This document shows, piece after piece, positions 8,259-15,915 of a DNA stretch of 64,000 nt. Position 1 is the stretch's first letter, and every line of letters begins with the position of its first letter. Location: contig OY759723.1 in the NCBI GenBank assembly GCA_963662575.1, positions 1,302,001 to 1,366,000 of the forward strand. Direction: 5' to 3'. This stretch comes from Bin5 sp963662575. Its GTDB lineage: Bacteria; Chloroflexota; Anaerolineae; Caldilineales; Caldilineaceae. The position numbers and the translations under genes were made by a program. The notes under the pieces were generated by a model. It made no database searches and was not told where the DNA came from. It saw only the letters and a list, made by a program, of their open reading frames with translations.

Positions 8259-9008
8259 ATGGACAATCTGGAAGCCAGGCTGGATCAACTCGAAGAAGAC
8301 GGCTTCATTACCGTCGAAAACGCGCTCACGCAGGAAGAGACCGAGCACGTCCGCCAGCGCATCAACCATGCGCGCACGATGGGCTGGGAAGAGGGGTTGA
8401 ACGACGTCGGCAATATGTGGTTCGATTCGCTTCTGGACCGTGAGCCGGATACCTACGCGCCCCTGGTCGGTCATCCCAGCATCCGCCCGATCCTGGAAGG
8501 GATGATGGGGCGGCAGTGCCAGCTGCGCAGCTTCCGCGCGCACATCAACCCCGGCCCCTATCTCCAGGAATGGCATCTCGATTTCTACGGCTACTGGCAG
8601 GAAAAGCACGATCTCGGCCACGGCCGTCTTGTCGTGCAGCCGGTCGGCATCAACACCACCTTCTACTTTCAGGACAACGGCCCGGACCTGGCCCACCTGA
8701 AGTTTGTCAAAGACGGGCATAAGATGGAGCCGCCCCACCTCGACCCGATGGACCGGCCCAAGTTCGAGGCCTGGTGCGAAGCGCAGGAGCACGTTATCCT
8801 CTATCCCAAGGCGGGCGACTGCGTTATCTTCATCAACCATATCCCCCACCAGGGCGCCAAGCATCAGGAGCACATCGAGCGCAGCAACGTCGTCTGCCAC
8901 TACCAGGTGACGCCGATGTACGAGGGGATCTGGCACGTGTCGCAGCCGCGCGGGTACGATGGGACGTTTCCGTTTGCGGAGGAGCGCAGGCCGTGGTCGA
9001 GGGGGTAG
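8259..9008 (+). CDS. Phytanoyl-CoA dioxygenase (PhyH) family protein, copy 1
   Basis: A 249-residue Fe(II)/2-oxoglutarate dioxygenase of the PhyH type. The iron facial triad is visible as H106-x-D108 (WHLDFY) and a distal H197 (HIPHQGAKH), with an arginine shortly after (about 208) for 2-oxoglutarate. The start at 8259 follows AGGAG at 8246-8250; upstream in-frame ATGs are less likely. These enzymes hydroxylate small molecules, and most bacterial members have unknown substrates. Two further PhyH paralogues are in this window (40277 and 51457). A perfect hairpin follows the stop. Confidence 0.9.
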   Translation: MDNLEARLDQLEEDGFITVENALTQEETEHVRQRINHARTMGWEEGLNDVGNMWFDSLLDREPDTYAPLVGHPSIRPILEGMMGRQCQLRSFRAHINPGPYLQEWHLDFYGYWQEKHDLGHGRLVVQPVGINTTFYFQDNGPDLAHLKFVKDGHKMEPPHLDPMDRPKFEAWCEAQEHVILYPKAGDCVIFINHIPHQGAKHQEHIERSNVVCHYQVTPMYEGIWHVSQPRGYDGTFPFAEERRPWSRG

Positions 9009-9017
9009 CGGTGGTTG

Positions 9018-9042
9018 GCACAGACGCTGCTTGCGTCTGTGC
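9018..9042. repeat. Perfect 10-bp hairpin after the PhyH gene
   Basis: GCACAGACGC and GCGTCTGTGC flank the 5-nt spacer TGCTT, ten bases after the PhyH stop. There is no T-run behind it, so it is not a standard intrinsic terminator. It could be a mRNA 3'-end stabiliser or a dispersed palindrome. Confidence 0.6.
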
Positions 9043-9172
9043 AGTCCCGCTTTCTGTAGCAACTTTGCGCGCGACGATGCTTGGCCCTCCCGCATTTGGG
9101 CGTTACTATCATCTGTTATACTGAAGCAAAGCCTTGAGAAGCGGGCTAAGAATCTAAACCGGAGGTTCTCAT

Positions 9173-9727
9173 ATGATTGATGTGAAGCCGCGGTTAAAGC
9201 TCACATACGCGGACTACCTTACTACACCCGAAGACAAGCGCTATGAACTCCTTGACGGAGAATTGGTGATGACCCCCGCGCCCAACGAAGCGCACCAGAG
9301 AACACAGGCAGAATTGGGTTATCATCTGATGACCTTTGTTAAGGCCAAAGGCCTGGGACGCATCTATTACTCCTCCACGGATGTCGTGCTCTCGGAATTC
9401 GACGTGGTCCAGCCTGACCTCTTGTTCGTCTCCACTGAGAGAACGCACATCATCACACCGGACAACATACAGGGGGCTCCTGACCTCGTGGTTGAAATTC
9501 TCTCCCCCTCCACAGCCGAGCGGGACAGAGGGTACAAGCGTGCGCTCTACGCGCAACACGGCGTTAAGGAGTACTGGGTAGTGGGCACAGACGCCGGCGC
9601 CATCACAGTTCTGTTGCTGGGCGACGAAGGCTATGAGGTCGTTGACACTTTCGGCGAAGGCGACACGCTGACTTCGCCCACACTTACCGGGTTCAGCCTG
9701 CAAGTGGACGAGATATTCGGGTCGTAG
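9173..9727 (+). CDS. Uma2 family endonuclease-like protein (DUF820)
   Basis: A 184-residue Uma2/DUF820 protein with the PD-(D/E)xK nuclease-like core. Visible blocks are LTYADYLTTPEDKRYELLDGELVM at the N-terminus, VVQPDLLFVS, GAPDLVVEILSPSTAERDRGYKRALYAQHGVKEYWVV, and a C-terminal FSLQVDEIF. The D...E-x-L catalytic pattern is intact. Such genes are abundant in Chloroflexota and Cyanobacteria. Their cellular role is unproven. AACCGGAGG precedes the ATG. Confidence 0.9.
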   Translation: MIDVKPRLKLTYADYLTTPEDKRYELLDGELVMTPAPNEAHQRTQAELGYHLMTFVKAKGLGRIYYSSTDVVLSEFDVVQPDLLFVSTERTHIITPDNIQGAPDLVVEILSPSTAERDRGYKRALYAQHGVKEYWVVGTDAGAITVLLLGDEGYEVVDTFGEGDTLTSPTLTGFSLQVDEIFGS

Positions 9728-9757
9728 TCACGACACATCCCCTTAGGCCACCTCTCC

Positions 9758-10810
9758 ATGATAATAACCGACATCCGCGCCGTCTATCCCAACTACCGCC
9801 AACCGCTGGGCGGCTGGCGTCCTTACCTATGGCAGATCGTTGTGCGCGTGGAGACTGACGCCGGCGTCACAGGCTACGGCTATGGCGGCGGCGGTGTGGC
9901 CGCGGTCGAGGTCGTCAACCGCCACCTGCGCGAGCTGCTGCTGGACGAGAGTTGCGACAGCCCTGCTGACATCGAACGCCTGTGGGATAAGCTGTACGAC
10001 GCCTCGATCCCATACGGGCGCGGCGGCATCGCCATCATGGCGCTCAGCGGCATCGACATCGCGCTTTGGGATCTCCTCGGCAGGGCCGAGCGACAGCCGG
10101 TCTACGCGCTGCTGGGGCGCGTGTCCGCGCCACGCATTCGCGCCTACGCGTCCGGCGACGATGCCGAATGGTTCGCGGAAAGCGGGTTCTCTGCCCACAA
10201 GGTGCCCTTTGGCCGACAGACAGACGACGACGCCTTCGAACGGGCCGCGGCCGCGGCGGAAGAGTCGCGTCGCCATCTGGGCGCGGACGCGCTGCTCATG
10301 TTCGACTGCTACATGGCCTGGGATGCCGCAGTGACGCGGGAGATGGCGCGTATACTGGCGCCTTACGACATCTACTGGTTCGAGGACGTGCTGACGCCGG
10401 ATGACCTGGACGGGCTGGCGGCGCTACGTCCGCAGATCAAGCCGATCCTGCTGGCCGGGGGCGAGCACGACTTCACCCATTACCGCTTCGCGGACATTGC
10501 CCGGGCCGGCGCGCTCGACATCTGGCAGCCGGATGTAACCTGGTGCGGCGGCATTACCGCTACCCGGCGCATCATCGAGCAGGCGCAACAGGCTGGCGCT
10601 ACCGTGATCCTGCACCGCGGCGGGGAGCCGTGGGGGCTGCACGTTATCGCGGGAACAGATTGTGAAGAGCTGGGAGAGTTGGTGCTGGGCAACCGGGACA
10701 GGACGCATGAGCAGCTGTGGCTGGACGCGCCGCAGCCCATCAGCGGCTATCTAACCCCCAGTGACGCGCCCGGCTTTGGCCTGCGCCTCAACCAGGATCT
10801 TGTGGACTAA
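9758..10810 (+). CDS. Enolase superfamily (mandelate racemase/muconate lactonizing) acid-sugar dehydratase-like
   Basis: A 350-residue enolase-superfamily protein. The N-terminal capping domain runs to about residue 120 (SGIDIALWDLLGRAERQPVYALLG), followed by the barrel. Metal ligands fit D in MFDCYMAWD, E in FEDVLTPDD and E in AGGEHDF. HAHKVPFG-like K-x-P and the C-terminal H in LHRGGEPWG resemble L-rhamnonate or other acid-sugar dehydratases. The gene is followed by a convergent LarA-type racemase and close to UxaE, which supports a sugar-acid role. The precise substrate is not assignable. Confidence 0.88.
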   Translation: MIITDIRAVYPNYRQPLGGWRPYLWQIVVRVETDAGVTGYGYGGGGVAAVEVVNRHLRELLLDESCDSPADIERLWDKLYDASIPYGRGGIAIMALSGIDIALWDLLGRAERQPVYALLGRVSAPRIRAYASGDDAEWFAESGFSAHKVPFGRQTDDDAFERAAAAAEESRRHLGADALLMFDCYMAWDAAVTREMARILAPYDIYWFEDVLTPDDLDGLAALRPQIKPILLAGGEHDFTHYRFADIARAGALDIWQPDVTWCGGITATRRIIEQAQQAGATVILHRGGEPWGLHVIAGTDCEELGELVLGNRDRTHEQLWLDAPQPISGYLTPSDAPGFGLRLNQDLVD

Positions 10811-10819
10811 CCGCCCCAC

Positions 10820-12085
10820 CTACACCAGATACGGAATCGTCATTGGCCCTTCCGGCAGCACAGCGACCGGCGCATCGTTCCCCAGATCCGCAACGGCGGC
10901 GCGGATGTGTTCGTTCAGGTCTGCGACCGGCGTGAGGCCGGCGCGGGCGACCGCATCCGGCTCCAACTCACTGTATATCGCCACCTGCGCTCGCAGCGCC
11001 ACCTCGGCGAACTTCTGCACCTGCCACTGATCCAGCATGTGAAAACCGGGACGGAAGATCGTCTCCAGCATCGCCTGCGGCGAACTGTGCTCGTAGAGCA
11101 GCTTGGTAAAGTTGCCGTGCGCGGGGAAGCCGTCGTTGCAGCGGGCGGCCACGATCATCTCGCCGTCGTCCTCGATGATCTCGGCGGCGGCGCACATCCC
11201 TTTCACCGACTGGTAGAGGTTCTGGTCGAGGGGGAAGCCGCTGTTTGTGGTGATAACCAGCGGGAAGCTGCGATCGACGGCAGCCATCGCCGTTTCCTTC
11301 GCGTAACGGCAGCCCTCTTCGTGCGCGGTGATGACGTCGCCGCAGAAAAAACGGGTGATCTGCCGCTTGTGATTGAGCGTGACATTCACCAGAAAATCGA
11401 CCGGCAGGACCGACCCGTTGGCCCGGATCTGTTCCTGGGTCGGGTTGCCCTCGAGCACGCCCCACTTGCTCTGCGGATGGCCGATCATCTCGGCGCGGTG
11501 ATAGTGCAAAATCGAGGCCAGGTCGGCCACACCGGGGAAGACGGCCTTGTAGCCCCCTGAAAAGCCGGCCATGAAGTGCGGCTCGATGAAGCCGACGAGG
11601 ATGCGCCGGTCGGCGTCCGCGTATTCCCGGTTCATCATCAGCGGGCCGCGCCCGTCCCGCCCAGGCCGCACGACGGCCATACTCTCTTCTTCGTAAGCGT
11701 TGTGGTTGACCACCCGCAGCCGCCGGTAGACATCCGCGCCCACGATCTGCTCAAGCTCCTCTGCCGTGTTGGGCCGGTGCGTTCCCGTGCCGACGACAAT
11801 GGCGACATTCTCTTCGGGCACATGCGCCAGCGCCGCCAATATCCATGGCAGCAACCGGTCCGAAGGCAAGGGGCGGGTGCCGTCGGCGATGACGACCGCA
11901 ACGCGCTCGTGCGCGGCTACCGCCTCCGCCAGGGGGCGGGCGCCGTTTGGCCGCCGCACCGCGTCCTGAAAGGCTGCCTGCTCGTCCGGAAGTCCTTCGA
12001 CAAAGCGCGGACGGATGATCGTCGCATTTTCGGTGGGCAACTCGGCTGTCAGCCCGTCTTGGCCGTATTGGAGATGGATTTGCAT
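10820..12085 (-). CDS. larA: LarA-type nickel-pincer racemase/epimerase family protein
   Basis: A 421-residue homologue of the lactate racemase catalytic subunit. The catalytic histidines and pincer-nucleotide lysine of LarA (H108, H174, K184) have clear equivalents: H103 in VGTGTHRP, H170 in EPHFMAGF and K180 in SGGYKAVFPG, with nearly identical spacing. The start is taken at ATG 12085 (MQIHLQYG). The cofactor genes larB, larC and larE are not in this window. In this context a 2-hydroxy acid or sugar acid other than lactate is a reasonable substrate, as many LarA homologues act on different compounds. It converges on the dehydratase gene, 9 bp away. Confidence 0.88.
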   Translation of the reverse strand: MQIHLQYGQDGLTAELPTENATIIRPRFVEGLPDEQAAFQDAVRRPNGARPLAEAVAAHERVAVVIADGTRPLPSDRLLPWILAALAHVPEENVAIVVGTGTHRPNTAEELEQIVGADVYRRLRVVNHNAYEEESMAVVRPGRDGRGPLMMNREYADADRRILVGFIEPHFMAGFSGGYKAVFPGVADLASILHYHRAEMIGHPQSKWGVLEGNPTQEQIRANGSVLPVDFLVNVTLNHKRQITRFFCGDVITAHEEGCRYAKETAMAAVDRSFPLVITTNSGFPLDQNLYQSVKGMCAAAEIIEDDGEMIVAARCNDGFPAHGNFTKLLYEHSSPQAMLETIFRPGFHMLDQWQVQKFAEVALRAQVAIYSELEPDAVARAGLTPVADLNEHIRAAVADLGNDAPVAVLPEGPMTIPYLV

Positions 12086-12261
12086 TGTCAGCACCTGTTC
12101 AATTTTACATTTATCGATGGCCACATTGGCGTAGATGGTGAGTAGCCTTGCTTCTATCCGCTAATCAAGAACCACTGATGTTCATCTCCGCTATGAGTAG
12201 CGTAGAATCTGCTTCTCGTGTATTCTAGCCTTCTAACGACAGAGCGGCAAAGGATGACGAA

Positions 12262-13728
12262 TTGACCGCTAGAATCTCACATATGACAGGTCCCCGCGCG
12301 ATGACAAACCTGAAACAGTACCCTCACTCAGTTATCGAGCAGGATGGAACGACCTACGCGCTGGCGCGCGCCGGCAGGCAGAAGAAGCTATGCGTACAGG
12401 GCGACACCACCGACTTCAGCGGCGAAACCACGAACGGAATGCTGCTCTGCCCGCTGACCGCCGAGAACGCGGCCGCGCTGCGCGGTCGCCTGGCTTGGCT
12501 GAATCCCGTGCCGCTGGGGGTGGAGACCTCCTTCGGTTTCGGTGACCGGTTGGGCGCGGCCACGCCCGGCCACATCCGCTCAGTCCAGGACACCGGCATC
12601 GCACCGATCTTCGCTCAGCAGTCAGTGCGCGAGAACGATCGCATCGGGCGCACGCCGCAAGAGGTGGTGGATGACGCCATCTGGGGCGTGGTGCAGATGG
12701 GCTGGCGCGCGCCCTGGGGCGCAGACGCCGACCATGTGAAGCTGGTCAGCGACCTGCCCGCCTTCGTCGCCGCCGGCTACACCTTCTACACGATTGATCC
12801 CAGCGACCACGTCGACAATGAAGCCCAGACCGACTCTTTGCCGGCATTGCAATCCAAGGTCGAAGCCCTGCCCTGGGCGCGGCTCGATACCGACCTGGCC
12901 GCGCTGCGGGCCGACTATCTGGCAGCCCCCATCGAACTGGCGGGACTGACGCTGACCTTCAGTGAAGAGAGCCTGCTGCGGGCGCTGGCGAAGTACGGCC
13001 GCGCCATCGTTCATACGCTGGATATCGCGGCCGCGCTCGATCAACAGATGGGCGGCACACGCTATGATCTGGAAATGTCGGTGGACGAGACCGAGACACC
13101 GACATCGATCTACGAGCACTACTTCATGGCGCACGAACTGTTGCGGCGGGATCTGCCGGTTGTCAGCCTTGCGCCCCGCTTTGTCGGCAAGTTTCAGAAG
13201 GGCGTCGACTATATCGGCGACACCGCGCCGTTCGAAGCGGAGCTGGTCAAGCACGCGGCTATTCTGAAGCATTTCGACGCTTACAAACTGAGCGTCCACA
13301 CCGGCTCCGACAAGTTCAGCATCTACCCGCTGGTCGCCAAATACGCCGAAGATCGGGTGCATGTCAAGACCGCCGGCACCAGCTATCTGGAAGCGCTGCG
13401 CGTCATTGCTGACCTTGACACATCCCTCTTCCGCCAGATTCTCGACTACTCGCGCGCACGCTTCGAAAACGATCGCAAAACCTACTTCCTCGACTGCCAG
13501 CCGGACAAGGTGCCCGCCAACGCCGACCTGTCCGACGCAGACCTGCCGGGACTGCTGGAGCAGTTCGACGCCCGCCAGCTGCTGCACGTGACATTCGGCT
13601 CCAATCTGGACCGTTTCGGCCCGCAGATTCACGGCCTGATCGCCGACCACGAGGAAGCCTACGAAAAGGTGCTGAACACCCACTTCACCCGCCATCTGGC
13701 GCCCTTTGCCAACGGCGCCGCGGCTTGA
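12262..13728 (+). CDS. uxaE: Tagaturonate epimerase
   Basis: About 488 residues; matches the UxaE family, a metal-dependent TIM-barrel epimerase that converts D-tagaturonate to D-fructuronate in hexuronate breakdown. Diagnostic stretches include DVDNEAQ-like YTIDPSDHVDNEAQ, DETETPTSIYEHYFMAHEL, FQKGVDYIGD and YKLSVHTGSDKFSIYP. Start: TTG 12262 has AAAGGATG upstream; ATG 12301 is an alternative that removes 13 residues. The next gene, an aminotransferase, starts 33 bp after the stop, so the two may be cotranscribed. Confidence 0.88.
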   Translation: MTARISHMTGPRAMTNLKQYPHSVIEQDGTTYALARAGRQKKLCVQGDTTDFSGETTNGMLLCPLTAENAAALRGRLAWLNPVPLGVETSFGFGDRLGAATPGHIRSVQDTGIAPIFAQQSVRENDRIGRTPQEVVDDAIWGVVQMGWRAPWGADADHVKLVSDLPAFVAAGYTFYTIDPSDHVDNEAQTDSLPALQSKVEALPWARLDTDLAALRADYLAAPIELAGLTLTFSEESLLRALAKYGRAIVHTLDIAAALDQQMGGTRYDLEMSVDETETPTSIYEHYFMAHELLRRDLPVVSLAPRFVGKFQKGVDYIGDTAPFEAELVKHAAILKHFDAYKLSVHTGSDKFSIYPLVAKYAEDRVHVKTAGTSYLEALRVIADLDTSLFRQILDYSRARFENDRKTYFLDCQPDKVPANADLSDADLPGLLEQFDARQLLHVTFGSNLDRFGPQIHGLIADHEEAYEKVLNTHFTRHLAPFANGAAA

Positions 13729-13761
13729 GGCCGGTGAACAGCATCGTCCAAGGAGAAACCA

Positions 13762-15105
13762 ATGGCAGCCATACAGGAAAAGCCATCCCTGCTTGAGCAG
13801 GATAGACGACAGCTCCACCCTCTACACCACCCTTCCCAAACCGAGAATCCGATCATTGTCGAGCGAGCCGAGGGTGTCTGGCTCTACACCACCGACGGTC
13901 GCAAGATCCTGGATGCCATGGCAGGCCTTTGGAATGTGAATGTAGGCTATGGCCGCACCGAACTGGCGCAGGCCGCTTACGCCCAGATGGATAAGCTCGC
14001 CTATACCTCCAACTTCGCCGGCATGACCAACCTGCCCGCCAGCGAACTGGCCTACAAGCTGTCTGGCTACGCCTACCCCAGCCTCAAGACGACATTTTTC
14101 ACCTCCGGCGGCTCCGAATCCAATGACACCGCCTTCAAGACCGCCCGCTATTACTGGAAACGCCAGGGGCAGCCGGACAAGGTCAAGATCATCTCCCGCC
14201 GCGAGTCCTATCACGGCATCACCCTCGCCACCACCAGCGCCACGAGCGTACCCCGCTACCACAAGATGTTTGGCCCGCTGGTGCCCAATTTCGTCTACTG
14301 CCACGCGCCCCACCCTTACCGCTACGAAGGCGACCTGCGCGAGGGCGAGACGGTCGGCGAGGCTGCGGCGCGCGATCTGGAAGAGACGATCCTGCGCGAA
14401 GGGCCGGAAACCGTGGCCGCCGTGATCGCCGAGCCGGTGCAGGGCGTCGGCGGCGTGTTCGTGCCGCCGGAGGACTACTTCCCGCGCGTGCGCGCCATCT
14501 GCGACCAATACGACGTTCTGCTGATCGCCGACGAGGTGATCTGCGGCTTCGGGCGCACCGGCGAAATGTTCGCGCTCACCCGCTACGGCATCGAACCGGA
14601 TATCCTCGCCTTCGCCAAAGGCATCACCAGCGGCTACCTGCCGTTGGGCGGCATCCAAATCAACGACCAGATCCTCGACGCCATGAACAGCGCCCCGACC
14701 GAGGAGGCCTGGATGCACGGATTCACCTACTCCGGCCACGCCACCTGCTGCGCCGTCGGCCTGCGCAACATCGCCATCCTCGAGGATGAGAAGCTGGCCG
14801 AACGTTCAGCGGAGATGGGCGAGCGGCTGCGCAGCGGGCTGGCCAAGTTGAGCGAATTCGGTAACGTGGGCGATGTGCGCGGCTTGGGGCTCCTCTGCGC
14901 CGTCGAATTCATCAAGGACCAGGAGACCAAAGAGCCGGACAATGAACTGGCGATGAGCCTGCAGAATGCGACCGCGGCGCGCGGCGTGCGTACGCGCGCC
15001 CTGAACGGCAGTCTGGCCTTCTCGCCGCCGCTGGTCATCAGCGAAGACGAGGTCGATCAGATCGTGGATGCCATCGGCGCAGCGCTCGACTCGATGTCCG
15101 AGTAG
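13762..15105 (+). CDS. Class III PLP-dependent aminotransferase
   Basis: A 447-residue omega-type aminotransferase. The PLP lysine is in FAKGITSGYLPLGG (about residue 281), preceded by LLIADEVICGFGRTG with the conserved cofactor aspartate. TSGGSESNDTAFKTARYYW and SYHGITLATTSAT are the other class III signatures. It is close to beta-alanine/putrescine:pyruvate-type enzymes; the amino donor is unknown. AAGGAGAAACCA precedes the ATG. Probable operon with uxaE. Confidence 0.92.
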   Translation: MAAIQEKPSLLEQDRRQLHPLHHPSQTENPIIVERAEGVWLYTTDGRKILDAMAGLWNVNVGYGRTELAQAAYAQMDKLAYTSNFAGMTNLPASELAYKLSGYAYPSLKTTFFTSGGSESNDTAFKTARYYWKRQGQPDKVKIISRRESYHGITLATTSATSVPRYHKMFGPLVPNFVYCHAPHPYRYEGDLREGETVGEAAARDLEETILREGPETVAAVIAEPVQGVGGVFVPPEDYFPRVRAICDQYDVLLIADEVICGFGRTGEMFALTRYGIEPDILAFAKGITSGYLPLGGIQINDQILDAMNSAPTEEAWMHGFTYSGHATCCAVGLRNIAILEDEKLAERSAEMGERLRSGLAKLSEFGNVGDVRGLGLLCAVEFIKDQETKEPDNELAMSLQNATAARGVRTRALNGSLAFSPPLVISEDEVDQIVDAIGAALDSMSE

Positions 15106-15117
15106 TGATCTGTTTAG

Positions 15118-15468
15118 TTGGGTAGGAGAACGCTTGAGACAGACAGAGGCTTGCTGCGGGAGACAGAGCTTTTGAAGAGCCTAGAGGAGATTCGCTCAAT
15201 CCTGCGTTCTCACCGGCGCGAATTGAACGAACGATACCACGTGGAAGATATCGCCCTCTTTGGCTCCTATGCCCGCGGCGAGCAGACGGAGGCGAGCGAC
15301 CTGGACATTCTGGTCACGTTGAGCGCGCCATTGGGCTGGGAGTTCGTCGATCTCCACGGTTATCTGACGGAACTGCTGGAAACAAACGTTGAACTACTTA
15401 CGCGCGGCGCTATCGACAGAAAGCCACTACTCCGCCACTTTATCGAAAAAGATCTGATTCGCGTCTGA
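15118..15468 (+). CDS. MNT-type nucleotidyltransferase, second orphan
   Basis: About 116 residues with the nucleotidyltransferase signature GSYARGEQTEASDLDILV and an N-terminal helical extension (LEEIRSILRSHRRELNERYHV). It belongs to the same broad family as the gene at 353 but is not a close copy. The start is uncertain: TTG 15118 or TTG 15172. No HEPN partner lies on either side; the next gene is a VOC protein. It may be a solitary antitoxin. Confidence 0.8.
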   Translation: MGRRTLETDRGLLRETELLKSLEEIRSILRSHRRELNERYHVEDIALFGSYARGEQTEASDLDILVTLSAPLGWEFVDLHGYLTELLETNVELLTRGAIDRKPLLRHFIEKDLIRV

Positions 15469-15507
15469 ACGGCACAGCCATTCTTCCCACTGCCTTGGAG
15501 TATTGCA

Positions 15508-15915
15508 ATGTCATCCGAAAACACCCCCGCCCTGATCGGCTCTTCCCCCTATTTCTTTATACGCGATCTCGCTGCATCTCTCGACTACTACTGCGATGTG
15601 CTCGGTTTCAAGCGGCCCCACCTGTGGGGCGTACCGCCGACATTCGCTATGCCCGACCGCGACGGCTTTATCTTCATGCTGAAGCAGGTCGAGGATCACA
15701 GCACGATCATGCCCAACGAGACGCGGGGCGGCCTCTGGGATGCCTATGTCTGGGTTCGAAATCTGAGGGCGCTCTATGCCGAGTTCGAGGCCAATGGCGC
15801 CGAGTTCGCCTACGGCCTCACGATCCAGGATGAGTACGACAACATAGAGTTCGCCATACGTGATCCCGACGGTTATGTGATCGCCTTCGGGCAGGGAGTT
15901 GAGGACGAGGAATGA
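15508..15915 (+). CDS. VOC/glyoxalase-bleomycin resistance superfamily protein
   Basis: A 135-residue vicinal-oxygen-chelate protein with two betaalphabetabetabeta units. SSPYFFIRDLAASLDYYCDVLGFKRPHLWG opens it, and DPDGYVIAFGQ near the C-terminus carries the usual metal-ligand/D-P-D-G-x segment. Its stop overlaps the start of the diol dehydratase gene by 4 bp (ATGA at 15912-15915), so the two are translationally coupled. That coupling suggests a role in handling the dehydratase substrate or product. Confidence 0.85.
   Translation: MSSENTPALIGSSPYFFIRDLAASLDYYCDVLGFKRPHLWGVPPTFAMPDRDGFIFMLKQVEDHSTIMPNETRGGLWDAYVWVRNLRALYAEFEANGAEFAYGLTIQDEYDNIEFAIRDPDGYVIAFGQGVEDEE

Noticed and set aside
9018..9042. 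Intrinsic terminator after the PhyH gene
   Set aside because: Perfect stem but no T-run follows; kept as a hairpin only.
15470..15910. Cobalamin riboswitch ahead of the B12 dehydratase
   Set aside because: The upstream region is a coding VOC gene with a 4-bp overlap, leaving no room for a riboswitch leader; no B12-box-like sequence was seen.
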